Shown: positions 1 to 8,817, counted from the first letter of the stretch. The stretch: 64,000 nt of DNA from DASQBT01 sp049578545 (GCA_049578545.1 JBAUMF010000068.1:1-64000); one strand, 5' to 3'. Numbers and translations are program-made. Notes: a model not told the origin generated them from the letters alone.

Positions 1-116
1 GAGCACACGCCGCACTGCATGCACATCTTGACCCATTCGCCCATTTCCACCTGGTCTTCGACTTCCTTGAGGAAGCTGTTCTTGTACTTGGCGGCCATTT
101 GCTGATTTGCACTCAT
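1..116 (-). CDS. qmoC: QmoC, quinone-interacting membrane oxidoreductase subunit C (5' end only)
   Basis: Only the first 38 codons lie in the window; the gene runs off the left edge. The peptide begins MSANQQMAAKYKNSFLKEVE and reaches a CMQCGVC stretch, the start of an HdrC-like [4Fe-4S] cluster motif, as expected for the N-terminal iron-sulfur domain of QmoC. In the family this is followed by a membrane cytochrome b part that exchanges electrons with the quinone pool. The start ATG is preceded by a strong GGAGGAGAGAGAAC ribosome site that sits in the 17 bp after the qmoB stop. Third gene of qmoABC. Identification rests on context plus a short peptide. Confidence 0.85.
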   Translation of the reverse strand, partial: MSANQQMAAKYKNSFLKEVEDQVEMGEWVKMCMQCGVC

Positions 117-133
117 GTTCTCTCTCCTCCGCC

Positions 134-2392
134 TTAGAAGCCCTTGAACGGGCTGAGGCCCATTTCAACAATCTGGGCGGCGTAGTCGTTGATCTTCTTG
201 GGCAGGGTGTGCATGTCAGTGATCGCCACTTCCATGTCGTACACACGCTCGGCTTCCAGGTTCATGCCCTTGAGGGTATCCCCCACCTTGCTCAGCCGAT
301 AACGGCCCAGTTCGGAACCCTTGACGAAATGACACTGATACTCATCGCCGGATTTGCAGCCCATGAGCATCACCCCGTCATAGCCGCCGTTCAGCGCATC
401 GGTAATCCAGATGGTGTTTACCGATCCCAGACAGCGAATCGGCACAACGCGTACCCATGCACTGTACTCATTTCGATTCATGGCGGCCATGTCGAGCGCA
501 GGATAAGCGTCGTTTTCGCAGGCCAGGATCAGGATGCGCGGCTTCTCCGAAAACTCGTCGGGAATGTTGACTGCCTTGATCTGCGCCCCCACGGTGTTCA
601 CCGAATAGTTTTCGAACGAAATCACCCGCACCGGGCAGGCCCCCATGCAGGTGCCACAGCGGCGGCAGCGCGATTCATTGAATTTTGGGAAACGCTTTTC
701 GTCTTCGTCGATCGCACCAAACGGACATTCCACTGTGCAGCGTTTGCATTGGGTGCAGCCTTCGAGCCGCACCGTCGGAAAGCTCAGGTCGCCCGAACGC
801 GGATGTGCGGCGCGACCCAACTGCGCGTTCTCCAAAGCCTGAATGGCCTTGAGCGTCGCACCCGTTGCATCTTCACGCGCCTGCACCATGTCCATGGGAC
901 GGCGAACCGGGCCAGCAGTGTAGATGCCTGTGCGGCGGGTCTCATAGGGGAAGCAGATGAAATGCGAATCGGTGAAACCCCACTTCAGTTGCGGCACATC
1001 GGGTCCCTGCCGGTAAGTCAGGTTCAGGATGGAAACCGGCTTGACCGTCACTTGTGGTGATTCGGTTGCCGCTTCGCCTTCCGCTGCCTTGCCGTCTTCA
1101 GGCTCTGCGCCGGCATCGATGTTCACACCGGAGTTGGGCACCTGGCCGGTGGCCAGCACTACCAGGTCGGCATCGATCTGGGCGTTCTGGTCATCCAGGA
1201 TCAGGTCATGGAAATTCACCTTGAGGCTGCCGCCGCTCGGGGCCACCGTCGCGACCTTGCCCTTGGTGAAGATCACCCCTTTTTCCTGGGCGCTGCGATA
1301 GAAATCCTCGCCGTTGCCAGGGGTGCGCAGATCGGTGTAGATCACCGTGGCATCCACGGCAGGATTGGCATCCTTGAAGTACATGGCCTGCTTGACGCTG
1401 ATGTTGCAGCAGGTGCCGGAGCAATAGGTCAGGTGCTTGCCGCTGGCATCGCGCTGGCCGGCGCACTGGACAAAGGCCACGGACTTGACTTCCCTGCCGT
1501 CCGAAGGGCGCTTGATCGGGCCGCCGTTGGCGGCCTTGGCCAGGATTTCCAGACCCGCCTGATCAACCACGTCCGGGGTCTTGCCGTAGCTGAACTCGGG
1601 CAGCTTGTTGGCATCGTACAGTTCGAAACCGGTCGCCTGCAGGATTGCACCGATGTCCTCGGTCGCAACCGAACCGGATTCGGTAGCGATATCGACCACG
1701 AAGCGACCAGGCGCACCATCGGTCTTCGCAACTGTGGCGTTGAGATACACCTTGATGTTGGGGTCCGCTTCGATCTGCGCGACCATGTCAGCCACGCCGG
1801 TGTCGACCGGGGCCTTGAAGGGTTCGTGCGCGGGGATGCGCCGCCATAGTCTGGCTGCCCAGCCGCCCAGCGCGCCGGTCTTTTCCACCAGCACCACCGG
1901 GTAACCAGTCTTGGAGGCTTCGAGTGCGGCCGTCATGCCGGTCATTCCGCCACCGACCACCAGCAGCGTGCGGTTGGCGCCGGTATTGGGATTGCCGCCC
2001 GGCAGGCTCATTGCCTTCACTTCCGCGCAGCCCATGCGGATGTAGTCTTCTGCCATTTCCTGGGTCGTTTCCCTGGCCTCGTCCGTAGCAGGGCGAATCC
2101 AGATGACACCCTCACGCAGGTTGGCGCGCGCCAGCGCATTGTTCGGGAAATAGAAGGCTTCGGTCTTGGCGCGCCGTGAGCAGGCACCGATCATGACGTG
2201 GGTCACGCCTTCATTGGCGATGTCGTTCTTGATCATCGCCACGCCATCGGCATTGCACAGGAAATCGTGCTGCCGGACCACGTTCATCTTGCCATCTTTC
2301 TGGGCGGTTGCTGCGAGCGCATCGGTATCAAGCCGATCACCCAGGCCGCAGCCCTTGCAGATATATGCCGCGTATTTCTTTTCGTCTGCCAT
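134..2392 (-). CDS. qmoB: QmoB, HdrA/MvhD-like FAD and iron-sulfur subunit
   Basis: 752 residues, usual QmoB length. Seen in the protein: an N-terminal ICKGCGLGDRLD segment, an FAD-binding GGGMTG loop near residues 147-152, an HdrA-type cysteine cluster (CSGTCCNISVKQ) near 325, two ferredoxin motifs (CTQCKRCTVECP near 545, CRRCGTCMGACP near 580), and a C-terminal MvhD-like domain from about 620 with CLGSVNT and GCKSGDEYQCH. Known role: in the QmoABC complex it passes electrons between APS reductase (AprBA) and membrane quinone. In sulfur oxidisers the flow is from APS formation toward quinone; in sulfate reducers it is the reverse. The direction cannot be read from this sequence. It lies 4 bp after qmoA and 17 bp before qmoC, so the three are one operon. 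Confidence 0.95.
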   Translation of the reverse strand: MADEKKYAAYICKGCGLGDRLDTDALAATAQKDGKMNVVRQHDFLCNADGVAMIKNDIANEGVTHVMIGACSRRAKTEAFYFPNNALARANLREGVIWIRPATDEARETTQEMAEDYIRMGCAEVKAMSLPGGNPNTGANRTLLVVGGGMTGMTAALEASKTGYPVVLVEKTGALGGWAARLWRRIPAHEPFKAPVDTGVADMVAQIEADPNIKVYLNATVAKTDGAPGRFVVDIATESGSVATEDIGAILQATGFELYDANKLPEFSYGKTPDVVDQAGLEILAKAANGGPIKRPSDGREVKSVAFVQCAGQRDASGKHLTYCSGTCCNISVKQAMYFKDANPAVDATVIYTDLRTPGNGEDFYRSAQEKGVIFTKGKVATVAPSGGSLKVNFHDLILDDQNAQIDADLVVLATGQVPNSGVNIDAGAEPEDGKAAEGEAATESPQVTVKPVSILNLTYRQGPDVPQLKWGFTDSHFICFPYETRRTGIYTAGPVRRPMDMVQAREDATGATLKAIQALENAQLGRAAHPRSGDLSFPTVRLEGCTQCKRCTVECPFGAIDEDEKRFPKFNESRCRRCGTCMGACPVRVISFENYSVNTVGAQIKAVNIPDEFSEKPRILILACENDAYPALDMAAMNRNEYSAWVRVVPIRCLGSVNTIWITDALNGGYDGVMLMGCKSGDEYQCHFVKGSELGRYRLSKVGDTLKGMNLEAERVYDMEVAITDMHTLPKKINDYAAQIVEMGLSPFKGF

Positions 2393-2396
2393 TTAC

Positions 2397-3683
2397 TTAA
2401 GCCTCCGCCCTTGCAACTCTGTTCACGACCTGGATGGCGCGCAATGCCGCCGCCGTTGCGGACTGCACCGCACGGTTGACATCGAGGGCGTTGGATGCGC
2501 AACCGGCGCCAAACACGGCGCCATTGGCCGGGTCCGCCTCGATGAAGCCGGACGAGTCGGCCACGATTTCCGCAGGGATGCTCACGCCCTTCACGGAGGG
2601 TTCCATGCCAATCGCCAGCACGATCAGATCGTGCTCGTTGGCATAGCGCTTGTAGCCCTCAGTGTCGACGCCATGGGCCACGACACTGCCGGTGGATTCA
2701 TTCAGGGAAATACGCGCAACCTTGGATTTGATGAAACTCACGCTCGGGTCAGCCTGCACCTTTTGATAGAAATCCTCGAACCGGTCGATGGCACGGATAT
2801 CAATGTAATAGATCGTCGACTTGCCTTCTTGCGGATGCTTTTCACGCACGTAATGGGTTTGCTTGAGTGATGCCATGCAGCATATCCGTGAGCAGTGACG
2901 CAGATGGTTTTCGTCACGCGAACCGGCGCACTGGATGAACGCCACGTTCTTGGCTTCCCTGCCATCGGAGGGACGCAAAATCTTGCCGCCAGTGGGTCCA
3001 TGCGGATCAGCCAGGCGCTCGAATTCAACGCTGGTGATCACATTCTTGAAGCGGCCATAGCCATAGGGGTGAATCTTGGCCGCGTCATAAGGCTGCCAGC
3101 CGGTCGCCCACACCACGGCACCGGCCTTGATGGAAATGACTTCCTCTTTCTGTTCCAGATCGATGGCGCCGTATTTGCAGGCGGCCTTGGCTTTTTCAGC
3201 GTCAGGCGTGCCGATGATGGAGGGATGCAACACATAGCGCTGCGGGAACGCCATGGCACTGGGAATATAGGCCACCTTCATCTTGTTCAGGTTGTAGTTG
3301 AACGGATTGTCGACCATGGTTTCGACTGCTTCAGCACAGGCGCCGCATGCGGTGCAGTTTTCATTCACATAGCGCGGCGTGATCCTGATGTTCGCGGTGT
3401 AGTTGCCCGCCGAGCCTTCGATGGCCGTGACTTCCGCCAGGGTCAGCACACGCACACGCGGGTTGGCCTTCAAGCGCCGCAAATTGATTTCCAGTCCGCA
3501 GGTGGGATGGCACATTTTGGGGAAATAGCGGTAGAGCTGCGAAGTGCGGCCCCCGAGAGCAGGATTCTTCTCCACCAGGACAACATTCTTGCCGGTTTCC
3601 GCCGCCTCAAGGGCTGCCGTCATTCCGGAAATGCCGCCACCGACCACGAGTATGGTCTCGTTGGTTGCTACAACGTCCGTCAT
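2397..3683 (-). CDS. qmoA: QmoA, HdrA-like flavoprotein subunit
   Basis: 428 residues. The N-terminus carries a dinucleotide fold (VVGGGISG, residues 13-20) for FAD, followed by conserved cysteines C58 and C62, a CTACGAC cluster motif at 110-116 and the HdrA-type CSRICC cluster near 265. This matches QmoA, which with QmoB forms the cytoplasmic electron-transfer part of the Qmo complex. The ATG is preceded by GATGGAGGAAACC, a strong ribosome site. aprBA, often next to qmoABC, is not upstream; instead about 215 bp of non-coding DNA leads to a phosphoesterase gene. The qmo promoter should lie in that gap; a TATAAG at 3849-3854 is a possible -10, with no convincing -35. Confidence 0.95.
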   Translation of the reverse strand: MTDVVATNETILVVGGGISGMTAALEAAETGKNVVLVEKNPALGGRTSQLYRYFPKMCHPTCGLEINLRRLKANPRVRVLTLAEVTAIEGSAGNYTANIRITPRYVNENCTACGACAEAVETMVDNPFNYNLNKMKVAYIPSAMAFPQRYVLHPSIIGTPDAEKAKAACKYGAIDLEQKEEVISIKAGAVVWATGWQPYDAAKIHPYGYGRFKNVITSVEFERLADPHGPTGGKILRPSDGREAKNVAFIQCAGSRDENHLRHCSRICCMASLKQTHYVREKHPQEGKSTIYYIDIRAIDRFEDFYQKVQADPSVSFIKSKVARISLNESTGSVVAHGVDTEGYKRYANEHDLIVLAIGMEPSVKGVSIPAEIVADSSGFIEADPANGAVFGAGCASNALDVNRAVQSATAAALRAIQVVNRVARAEA

Positions 3684-3898
3684 CAGGTTTCCTCCATCAC
3701 AACGGATTCAGTGCGCCAGAAAGGGATTCATGAAGTCGTCAGCGGACGCACCGAACACGCGAACTGACTTGAAAATCTTGAGTGGTGAATGGTACGCCCA
3801 AGGCCCAGTTGCCGCCAGATTGCATGGCGTGTTTCTTGATCGAACTTTCTTATACGTTAATAGACAGACCTTGGCCATTCGCCCGCGCCATAACCCAC

Positions 3899-4456
3899 TC
3901 AGGCATGAGGGGTAACACGAGGCAGAACACTGGGCACCGTTTCAGCCACCGGAACCAGCAGAACCTCGAACGTCATGTCGGCAAGATCAGCCAGCACATA
4001 CGTGGGCTGTGCCCCCACTCCGCCCACCGTGCCCGGATTGACATACCAGGTGGTCCTGCCCTTGATGTTGGGCACCCTGTCCATTTCCGGGCGATGGTCA
4101 TGACCACAGCACACCAGGTCATAATCACCGGTGCAGGCCATGGCGCGGGCGTAGTGCGGATAGTGAACAATGAAGATGCTGCGATCGGCCAGGGTAAAAC
4201 CGGCGTCCTGTCCATGATAGCGAATCACGCTGCCCGGCTCGGCGGCCAGGCGGGTCATGTTGTACAGGTCGCCCGTGTTGTTGCCGTGGATCACGTGAAC
4301 CGGCAACTCATATTTCTGCAAGACCCTGAGCGTCGTAGGGGCGACCACATCCCCGCAGTGCAGCACGACTTCGGCACCACGAGCTTTCGCATCCTCAACT
4401 GCCGCGCCCAGCAGGCGGCGGTTGTCATGGGAATCGGAAACAATGCAGATCTTCAT
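3899..4456 (-). CDS. YfcE/MJ0936-type metallophosphoesterase
   Basis: 185 residues. The calcineurin-like metal-binding motifs are all visible: SDSHDN at 7-12, CGDV, HGNNTGD (the GNHD-type motif), CGHDHRPE and VNPGTVGG near the C-terminus. Members of this family are small dinuclear-metal phosphodiesterases or phosphatases; the natural substrate is usually unknown and cannot be assigned here. The start ATG (4454-4456) is odd: no Shine-Dalgarno sequence is visible because six heptamer repeats end 2 bp upstream. ppa lies upstream on the same strand, 106 bp away, so co-transcription with ppa is possible. Confidence 0.85.
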   Translation of the reverse strand: MKICIVSDSHDNRRLLGAAVEDAKARGAEVVLHCGDVVAPTTLRVLQKYELPVHVIHGNNTGDLYNMTRLAAEPGSVIRYHGQDAGFTLADRSIFIVHYPHYARAMACTGDYDLVCCGHDHRPEMDRVPNIKGRTTWYVNPGTVGGVGAQPTYVLADLADMTFEVLLVPVAETVPSVLPRVTPHA

Positions 4457-4458
4457 AA

Positions 4459-4500
4459 CATCAGGTATCAGGTACCAGGAATCAGGGATCAGGGATCAGC
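4459..4500. repeat. six tandem heptamers abutting a start codon
   Basis: Read on the plus strand, the six units are CATCAGG, TATCAGG, TACCAGG, AATCAGG, GATCAGG and GATCAGC: a 7-bp period with a nearly fixed TCAGG core. They end 2 bp from the start codon of the phosphoesterase, where its ribosome-binding site should be. Short heptanucleotide tandem repeats are known in intergenic DNA of several bacteria (for example STRR elements of cyanobacteria); whether this belongs to such a family cannot be decided from one copy. Confidence 0.8.
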
Positions 4501-4562
4501 AAATACGTACACTGGTAAAATCTGAGGCTCGCTGCCCCTAAACGCTGAGCCCTGCATCCTGA

Positions 4563-5111
4563 TCAGAAAGCTGGCTTGTGTTCCGCGTTCCTGTAGCGCT
4601 CGACACCTGCGAGGATTTCCGAGCGGGCATCATCCGCCCCGCCCCAGCCTTCCACCTTCACCCACTTGTTGGGCTCAAGATCCTTGTAGTGTTCGAAGAA
4701 ATGCGCAATCTGCCTGAGCGTCAACTCGGGCAGGTCTTCGGGCTTTTGCATCTTGCAGTAAAGCCCACAAAGTTTGTCGACGGGCACGGCGATCAGCTTG
4801 GCATCCACTCCCGCTTCATCCGTCATCTTCAGCATGCCCAACGGACGGCAGCGAACCACCACGCCCGTCATCAGCGGCACGGGGGTAATCACCAGCACGT
4901 CGACCGGGTCACCGTCTTCCGAAAGCGTGTGCGGAATATAGCCATAGTTGCAGGGGTAGTGCATCGCTGTGGACATGAAACGGTCGACGAACATGGCGCC
5001 CGTTTCCTTGTCCACTTCGTACTTGATCGGCTCCCCATGGGCGGGAATTTCAATAATGACGTTGAAGTCGTTCGGCAGGTTCTTGCCCGAGCTGACGCGA
5101 TCGAGGTTCAT
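4563..5111 (-). CDS. ppa: Inorganic pyrophosphatase, soluble family I
   Basis: 182 residues from the ATG at 5109-5111 (an upstream TTG would add six residues, MILELL, which do not fit the family). The acidic signature EDGDPVDVLV, KYEVDKETG, and NYGYIPHT mark a family I Mg2+-dependent pyrophosphatase that hydrolyses cytoplasmic PPi to two phosphates. GAG in AGAGCTACTC may serve as ribosome site. A TATAAT element lies about 30 bp upstream. The gene follows the type I secretion operon by 59 bp but is a housekeeping gene and probably has its own promoter. Note that the window also encodes a membrane pyrophosphatase (hppA) and a PPi-dependent phosphofructokinase. Confidence 0.95.
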   Translation of the reverse strand: MNLDRVSSGKNLPNDFNVIIEIPAHGEPIKYEVDKETGAMFVDRFMSTAMHYPCNYGYIPHTLSEDGDPVDVLVITPVPLMTGVVVRCRPLGMLKMTDEAGVDAKLIAVPVDKLCGLYCKMQKPEDLPELTLRQIAHFFEHYKDLEPNKWVKVEGWGGADDARSEILAGVERYRNAEHKPAF

Positions 5112-5135
5112 GAGTAGCTCTAAAATCAAACAAAG

Positions 5136-5152
5136 GGCGGATTATACCCGCC
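5136..5152 (-). promoter_or_regulatory. probable -10 of ppa inside a hairpin
   Basis: On the minus strand GGCGG GTATAAT CCGCC places a perfect TATAAT (plus-strand 5141-5146) in the loop of a 5-bp stem, about 30 bp before the ppa ATG. The -35 region is poor (GGACAG at 18 bp). The same hairpin followed by CTTTGTTTG could instead be a weak terminator of the secretion operon. Confidence 0.4.
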
Positions 5153-5170
5153 TGGCGCGGAAAGCTGTCC

Positions 5171-6589
5171 TCAGCGTTCCCTTAAACTCTCATGACCATA
5201 CTGCAATAGTGGACTGAGAAAATACTCGATCACGCGCCGATTGCCGGTTTTTACTTCGACGCCCACCGCCATGCCTGGGCTGAGATTGACCTCACTACCA
5301 TCGACGATGATCGTCGAGCGATCCAGCATGACTCGTGCCGAGTAGATCAGGCCGCGCTTCTCGTCATTGATTGCATCGTGAGAAACCGAAATGACTTTCG
5401 CATGGATCGTACCGTATTTGGTGTACTGGAAAGTCTCGATCTTGACTTCGGCATCCTGCCCGGCCTTAATGAAGCCGATGTCCTTGTTTTCCACAAAGGC
5501 CTCGACTTCCAGCGTGTTGTCACGCGGCACAATGATCATCAGAGGTTGCGCCGGGGTCACTACCCCGCCTACCGTGTGAATGGCCAGTTGCTGAACCGTG
5601 CCGTCGACTGGGGCAGCCAGCTTCAGCAGCTGGCCACGCTGACGCGCCTTGATGATCTCCTGCGTGGCGGCGGCGATTTTCTGTTCGCTTTCATCCAGGC
5701 GACTCAGAATGAAACGCCGGGTCTCAGCGATCAGTGCGGCTTTCTGTGCGTCGACTTGCTGCATCGATGTGCGAATTTCCTGAAGCTTCTCGGTCTGGGT
5801 CGCCAGTTCACCCTCCTGTTCGAATTGCGCCTGTTGACGCTCCATGTAGCCGTGCTTGGAGATGAAGTGCTGAGCCAGCAGCTTTTTGTAGTCCTCGGCA
5901 CGTTGCCGGGCAATGGGAGCGGTGTGCGCCAGCTGGTCGACCATTGTCTGGGTGGTCCGCAGGCTGGCGGCACGGCTCGCCCGCTCTGCATCCAGACGTT
6001 CGAGTTTGCTGCGGTATTCCAGCCATTCGCTGTGCAGCAGACGCTGTGCGTCGGGGAGGCGTGCGGTCGGGACGCCTGGTTTTGAGGAGAGCACTGGCGT
6101 CTTCCCTTGCATCGCGTGCAGGAAAGCCCTGTCTCGCAACGCCAGCAATTGCGTATCGTGCAACTCGTTTTCCAGGCGTTGGACATCGGCATTGGCGAAG
6201 GTTGCATCCAGTTCAATCAGCACCTCGCCCGCCTGGACCACTTGCCCGTCACTTACATGAATGGCCTTGACCGTGGCTGTTTCCATTGGCTGGATGGTCT
6301 TGATGCGGTCATTCGGCACAATCTTGCCGTGTGCCGTGGCCATCACGTCGATCCGGCCAAAGATCATCCAGATCAAGACAATGAAGGCAAAGCCGATCAG
6401 GAGCCACATCGCCACACGCGGCGCGGCTGAAACCGGGGTTTCCTGCAAGGCCAAAGCCGCGGGCAGAAACTGCACTTCGTGCGGTTGGCGCGGCACGGAA
6501 TCCAGCTCGGCGCGCCGTGCCCAGGCATAGCGGAATGCGTTGGCGTAACGCTTTAGCAGGTCACCAAAGGTTTGAAGCGCGAGACTCAT
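5171..6589 (-). CDS. HlyD-family membrane fusion protein of a type I secretion system
   Basis: 472 residues. A cytoplasmic N-terminus of about 57 residues is followed by one transmembrane helix (residues 58-78, ending WMIFGRID), a biotinyl-lipoyl-like half (HGKIVPNDRIKTIQP), a long alpha-helical hairpin (about 130-320), and a C-terminal beta domain ending in the HlyD signature VNLSPGMAVGVEVKTG and RVIEYFLSPL. It would link the inner-membrane ABC exporter to an outer-membrane TolC channel. It starts 3 bp after the exporter gene and is the last gene of the RTX locus. No tolC gene is adjacent, so the outer-membrane component must be encoded elsewhere. Confidence 0.93.
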   Translation of the reverse strand: MSLALQTFGDLLKRYANAFRYAWARRAELDSVPRQPHEVQFLPAALALQETPVSAAPRVAMWLLIGFAFIVLIWMIFGRIDVMATAHGKIVPNDRIKTIQPMETATVKAIHVSDGQVVQAGEVLIELDATFANADVQRLENELHDTQLLALRDRAFLHAMQGKTPVLSSKPGVPTARLPDAQRLLHSEWLEYRSKLERLDAERASRAASLRTTQTMVDQLAHTAPIARQRAEDYKKLLAQHFISKHGYMERQQAQFEQEGELATQTEKLQEIRTSMQQVDAQKAALIAETRRFILSRLDESEQKIAAATQEIIKARQRGQLLKLAAPVDGTVQQLAIHTVGGVVTPAQPLMIIVPRDNTLEVEAFVENKDIGFIKAGQDAEVKIETFQYTKYGTIHAKVISVSHDAINDEKRGLIYSARVMLDRSTIIVDGSEVNLSPGMAVGVEVKTGNRRVIEYFLSPLLQYGHESLRER

Positions 6590-6592
6590 GGC

Positions 6593-8734
6593 TTAGCCCA
6601 TCTGCAATCGATGCAGGCGCGAATAATGTCCGGCCTCATGGTTTAGCAGTTCAGCGTGGCTGCCTGCTTCCACGATCTGTCCGCGATCCAGAACGATGAT
6701 GCGGTTGGCATCGCGCACTGCCGATAGGCGGTGGGCAATGATGATGACCGTGCGTCCGTGACAGATGTCCTTCATGTTGTTCTGGATGATGCGTTCGGAT
6801 TCGTAATCCAGTGCGCTGGTCGCTTCGTCAAACATAAGGATGCGCGGATTCGCAATCAGCGCGCGGGCTATGGCAATGCGCTGGCGCTGCCCGCCAGACA
6901 GGGTGGAGCCATGTTCGCCCACGCGGGTGTCGTAGGCTTCCGGCAGTTCCAAGATGAACTCGTGCGCACCGGACAGTTTGGCCGCAGCGATCACGGCTGC
7001 CATCGGCGCGCCAGGATCAACCAGCGCGATGTTCTCTCGGATGGTGCGATTGAACAGCACGTTCTCTTGCAACACCACGCCGATCTGGCGGCGCAGAGAG
7101 GACACATCGGCCAGCGCCAGATCCATGCCGTCGATCAGGACCCGGCCCCGTTCCGGCACGTAGAGGCGCTGTACCAGTTTGGCCAGCGTGCTTTTGCCCG
7201 AGCCTGAACGGCCGACGATGCCTATGATCTCTCCCGGCTCGATGATGAGATTGATGCCCCTGAGCACTTCCGAGCCATCAGGGCGATAGCGGAACACCAC
7301 TTGATCGAATTCGATCCTGCCCTGGATCGGTGGCAGCGTGCTCTTGTTGCCGACCGCTTCGGTGTGGGTATTGAGGATATCGCCCAGGCGCTGCATGGAA
7401 ATTCCGGTTTGCTGGAAATCCGTCCAAAGTTGCGCCAGCCGCATCACCGGCTGTGCCACTTGCCCTGCCAGCATGTTGAAGGCGATCAGCTGGCCGACGG
7501 TCATCTTGCCCTCGATCACCAGACGGGCGCCCAGCCATAGGGTGGCCACGGTCACCAGCTTGCTCACCAGAGTGACCCCGCCAGTGGCAAACATGCCGAT
7601 GGTGGCGGTGCGGAAGCCGGCGGAAACATAGGCCGCAAGCTGTTTGTCCCAATGGCGGGTGAGTTGCGGTTCCACTGCCATTGCCTTGACCGTGCCGATG
7701 CCCGACACGGCTTCCACCAGGAAGGCCTGGTTCTCCGCGCCGCGATTAAATTTCTCGTGCAAGCGGCCGCGCAGCGCCGGAGTGTAAAGCGCAGAGAAAA
7801 TGCCATAGAGGGGTAGCGAAACTACCACGATCAAGGTCAGCCACACGCTGTAATAGAGCATGACGGCAAGGAAGACGACGGAAAACAGCAGATCGAGCAT
7901 CACCGTCAGAGCGTTGCCGGTAAGGAAGGCACGGATGTTCTCCAGCTCGCGCACCCGCGCAACGGAATCACCCACCCGGCGCGCTTCGAAATAGGCCATG
8001 GGCAGGTTGAGCAGATGACGGAACAGGCGAGCCCCCAGTTCCACGTCGATACGGCTGGTGGTGTGGGCGAAAACATAGCTGCGCAGGGCGGTCAGCGTGA
8101 CTTCGAACACTACCACAACAAAGAAACCGGCCGCGATGACATCCAGGGTGGAGAAGCCGCGATGCACCAGCACTTTGTCCATCACTACCTGAAAGAACAG
8201 CGGCGTGACCAAAGCAAACAACTGGATGACGAACGAGACCAGCAAGACTTCCAAGAGCAGCTTGCGGTACTTGACCACAGCCGGAATGAACCAGGTGAAG
8301 TCGAACTTGCCCATTTCGCTGGCAAGCGAAGCACGGGAGGTGAACAGGATCAGTTCGCCGTTCCAGCGCGTTTGCAGTTCGGCCAAAGAAACCGTCTGCG
8401 GACGGCCCACAGCCGGATCATGGATCAGAGCAAACTCCTCTCCCACCTTGGCAAGAACAAAGAACTGTCCTGCCGTATCCATGGCCATGGCAGGTAAGGG
8501 AGTTCTATCCAGCCGGATCAGAGTCGTCTTGATCGCCTTGGCCCGCAAACCCAGCTTCTTCGCAGCGAGCAGTACTTCGGTTTCTGAAAAGTCGTCGCCA
8601 CCGGTACGGTATTCATGGGCAAGCTGATCCGGGTCGGCTGCCACGCCATGCAGACGCGCCAGCATGACCAGGCAGTTCAGGCCGGAATCGAGGGGTATGC
8701 CCGCAGGAGACGGTGGGGATGGTTGTTCCGTCAT
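6593..8734 (-). CDS. Type I secretion ABC exporter with inactive C39-like domain
   Basis: 713 residues. Domain order: C39 peptidase-like domain (about 1-135), six-helix ABC membrane domain (about 150-430), nucleotide-binding domain with Walker A GRSGSGKST (about 507-515), signature LSGGQRQR (about 611) and Walker B ILMFDEATSALD (about 630). In the C39 domain the expected catalytic DCG is DSG and the expected His is replaced (GQFFVL), while HDP remains, so this is a non-cleaving C39-like domain such as RTX exporters use to bind the unfolded substrate. Substrate is almost certainly the giant RTX protein encoded immediately upstream. A 125-bp gap holding a REP-like palindrome separates the two genes. 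Confidence 0.95.
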   Translation of the reverse strand: MTEQPSPPSPAGIPLDSGLNCLVMLARLHGVAADPDQLAHEYRTGGDDFSETEVLLAAKKLGLRAKAIKTTLIRLDRTPLPAMAMDTAGQFFVLAKVGEEFALIHDPAVGRPQTVSLAELQTRWNGELILFTSRASLASEMGKFDFTWFIPAVVKYRKLLLEVLLVSFVIQLFALVTPLFFQVVMDKVLVHRGFSTLDVIAAGFFVVVVFEVTLTALRSYVFAHTTSRIDVELGARLFRHLLNLPMAYFEARRVGDSVARVRELENIRAFLTGNALTVMLDLLFSVVFLAVMLYYSVWLTLIVVVSLPLYGIFSALYTPALRGRLHEKFNRGAENQAFLVEAVSGIGTVKAMAVEPQLTRHWDKQLAAYVSAGFRTATIGMFATGGVTLVSKLVTVATLWLGARLVIEGKMTVGQLIAFNMLAGQVAQPVMRLAQLWTDFQQTGISMQRLGDILNTHTEAVGNKSTLPPIQGRIEFDQVVFRYRPDGSEVLRGINLIIEPGEIIGIVGRSGSGKSTLAKLVQRLYVPERGRVLIDGMDLALADVSSLRRQIGVVLQENVLFNRTIRENIALVDPGAPMAAVIAAAKLSGAHEFILELPEAYDTRVGEHGSTLSGGQRQRIAIARALIANPRILMFDEATSALDYESERIIQNNMKDICHGRTVIIIAHRLSAVRDANRIIVLDRGQIVEAGSHAELLNHEAGHYSRLHRLQMG

Positions 8735-8774
8735 CTACATATCACCTGTGCGTCAAGAAGCCTTGCTAAATTAA

Positions 8775-8817
8775 GCTCCCTCGCCCCGCCCACGGGGAGA
8801 AGGTTGGGGTCAGGGGC
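8775..8817. repeat. REP-like GC-rich intergenic palindrome
   Basis: On the minus strand the element reads CCCCTGACCCCAACC then TTCTCCCCGTGGG, CGGGGCGAGGG. This is the style of the common proteobacterial intergenic repeat (CCCTCACCCCAACCC followed by an imperfect CTCCC/GGGAG palindrome). It lies between the RTX gene and the exporter gene, where it could stabilise upstream mRNA or lower downstream expression. Confidence 0.55.

Noticed and set aside
107..1060. 317-residue plus-strand frame over qmoB
   Set aside because: Shadow of qmoB; the minus-strand protein has clear ferredoxin motifs throughout the same DNA.
3708..3878. 56-codon minus-strand frame between the phosphoesterase and qmoA, ending FMNPFLAH
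   Set aside because: The C-terminal part looks almost gene-like, but there is no ribosome site, no recognisable family and the length is within chance; it may be a remnant but this cannot be supported.
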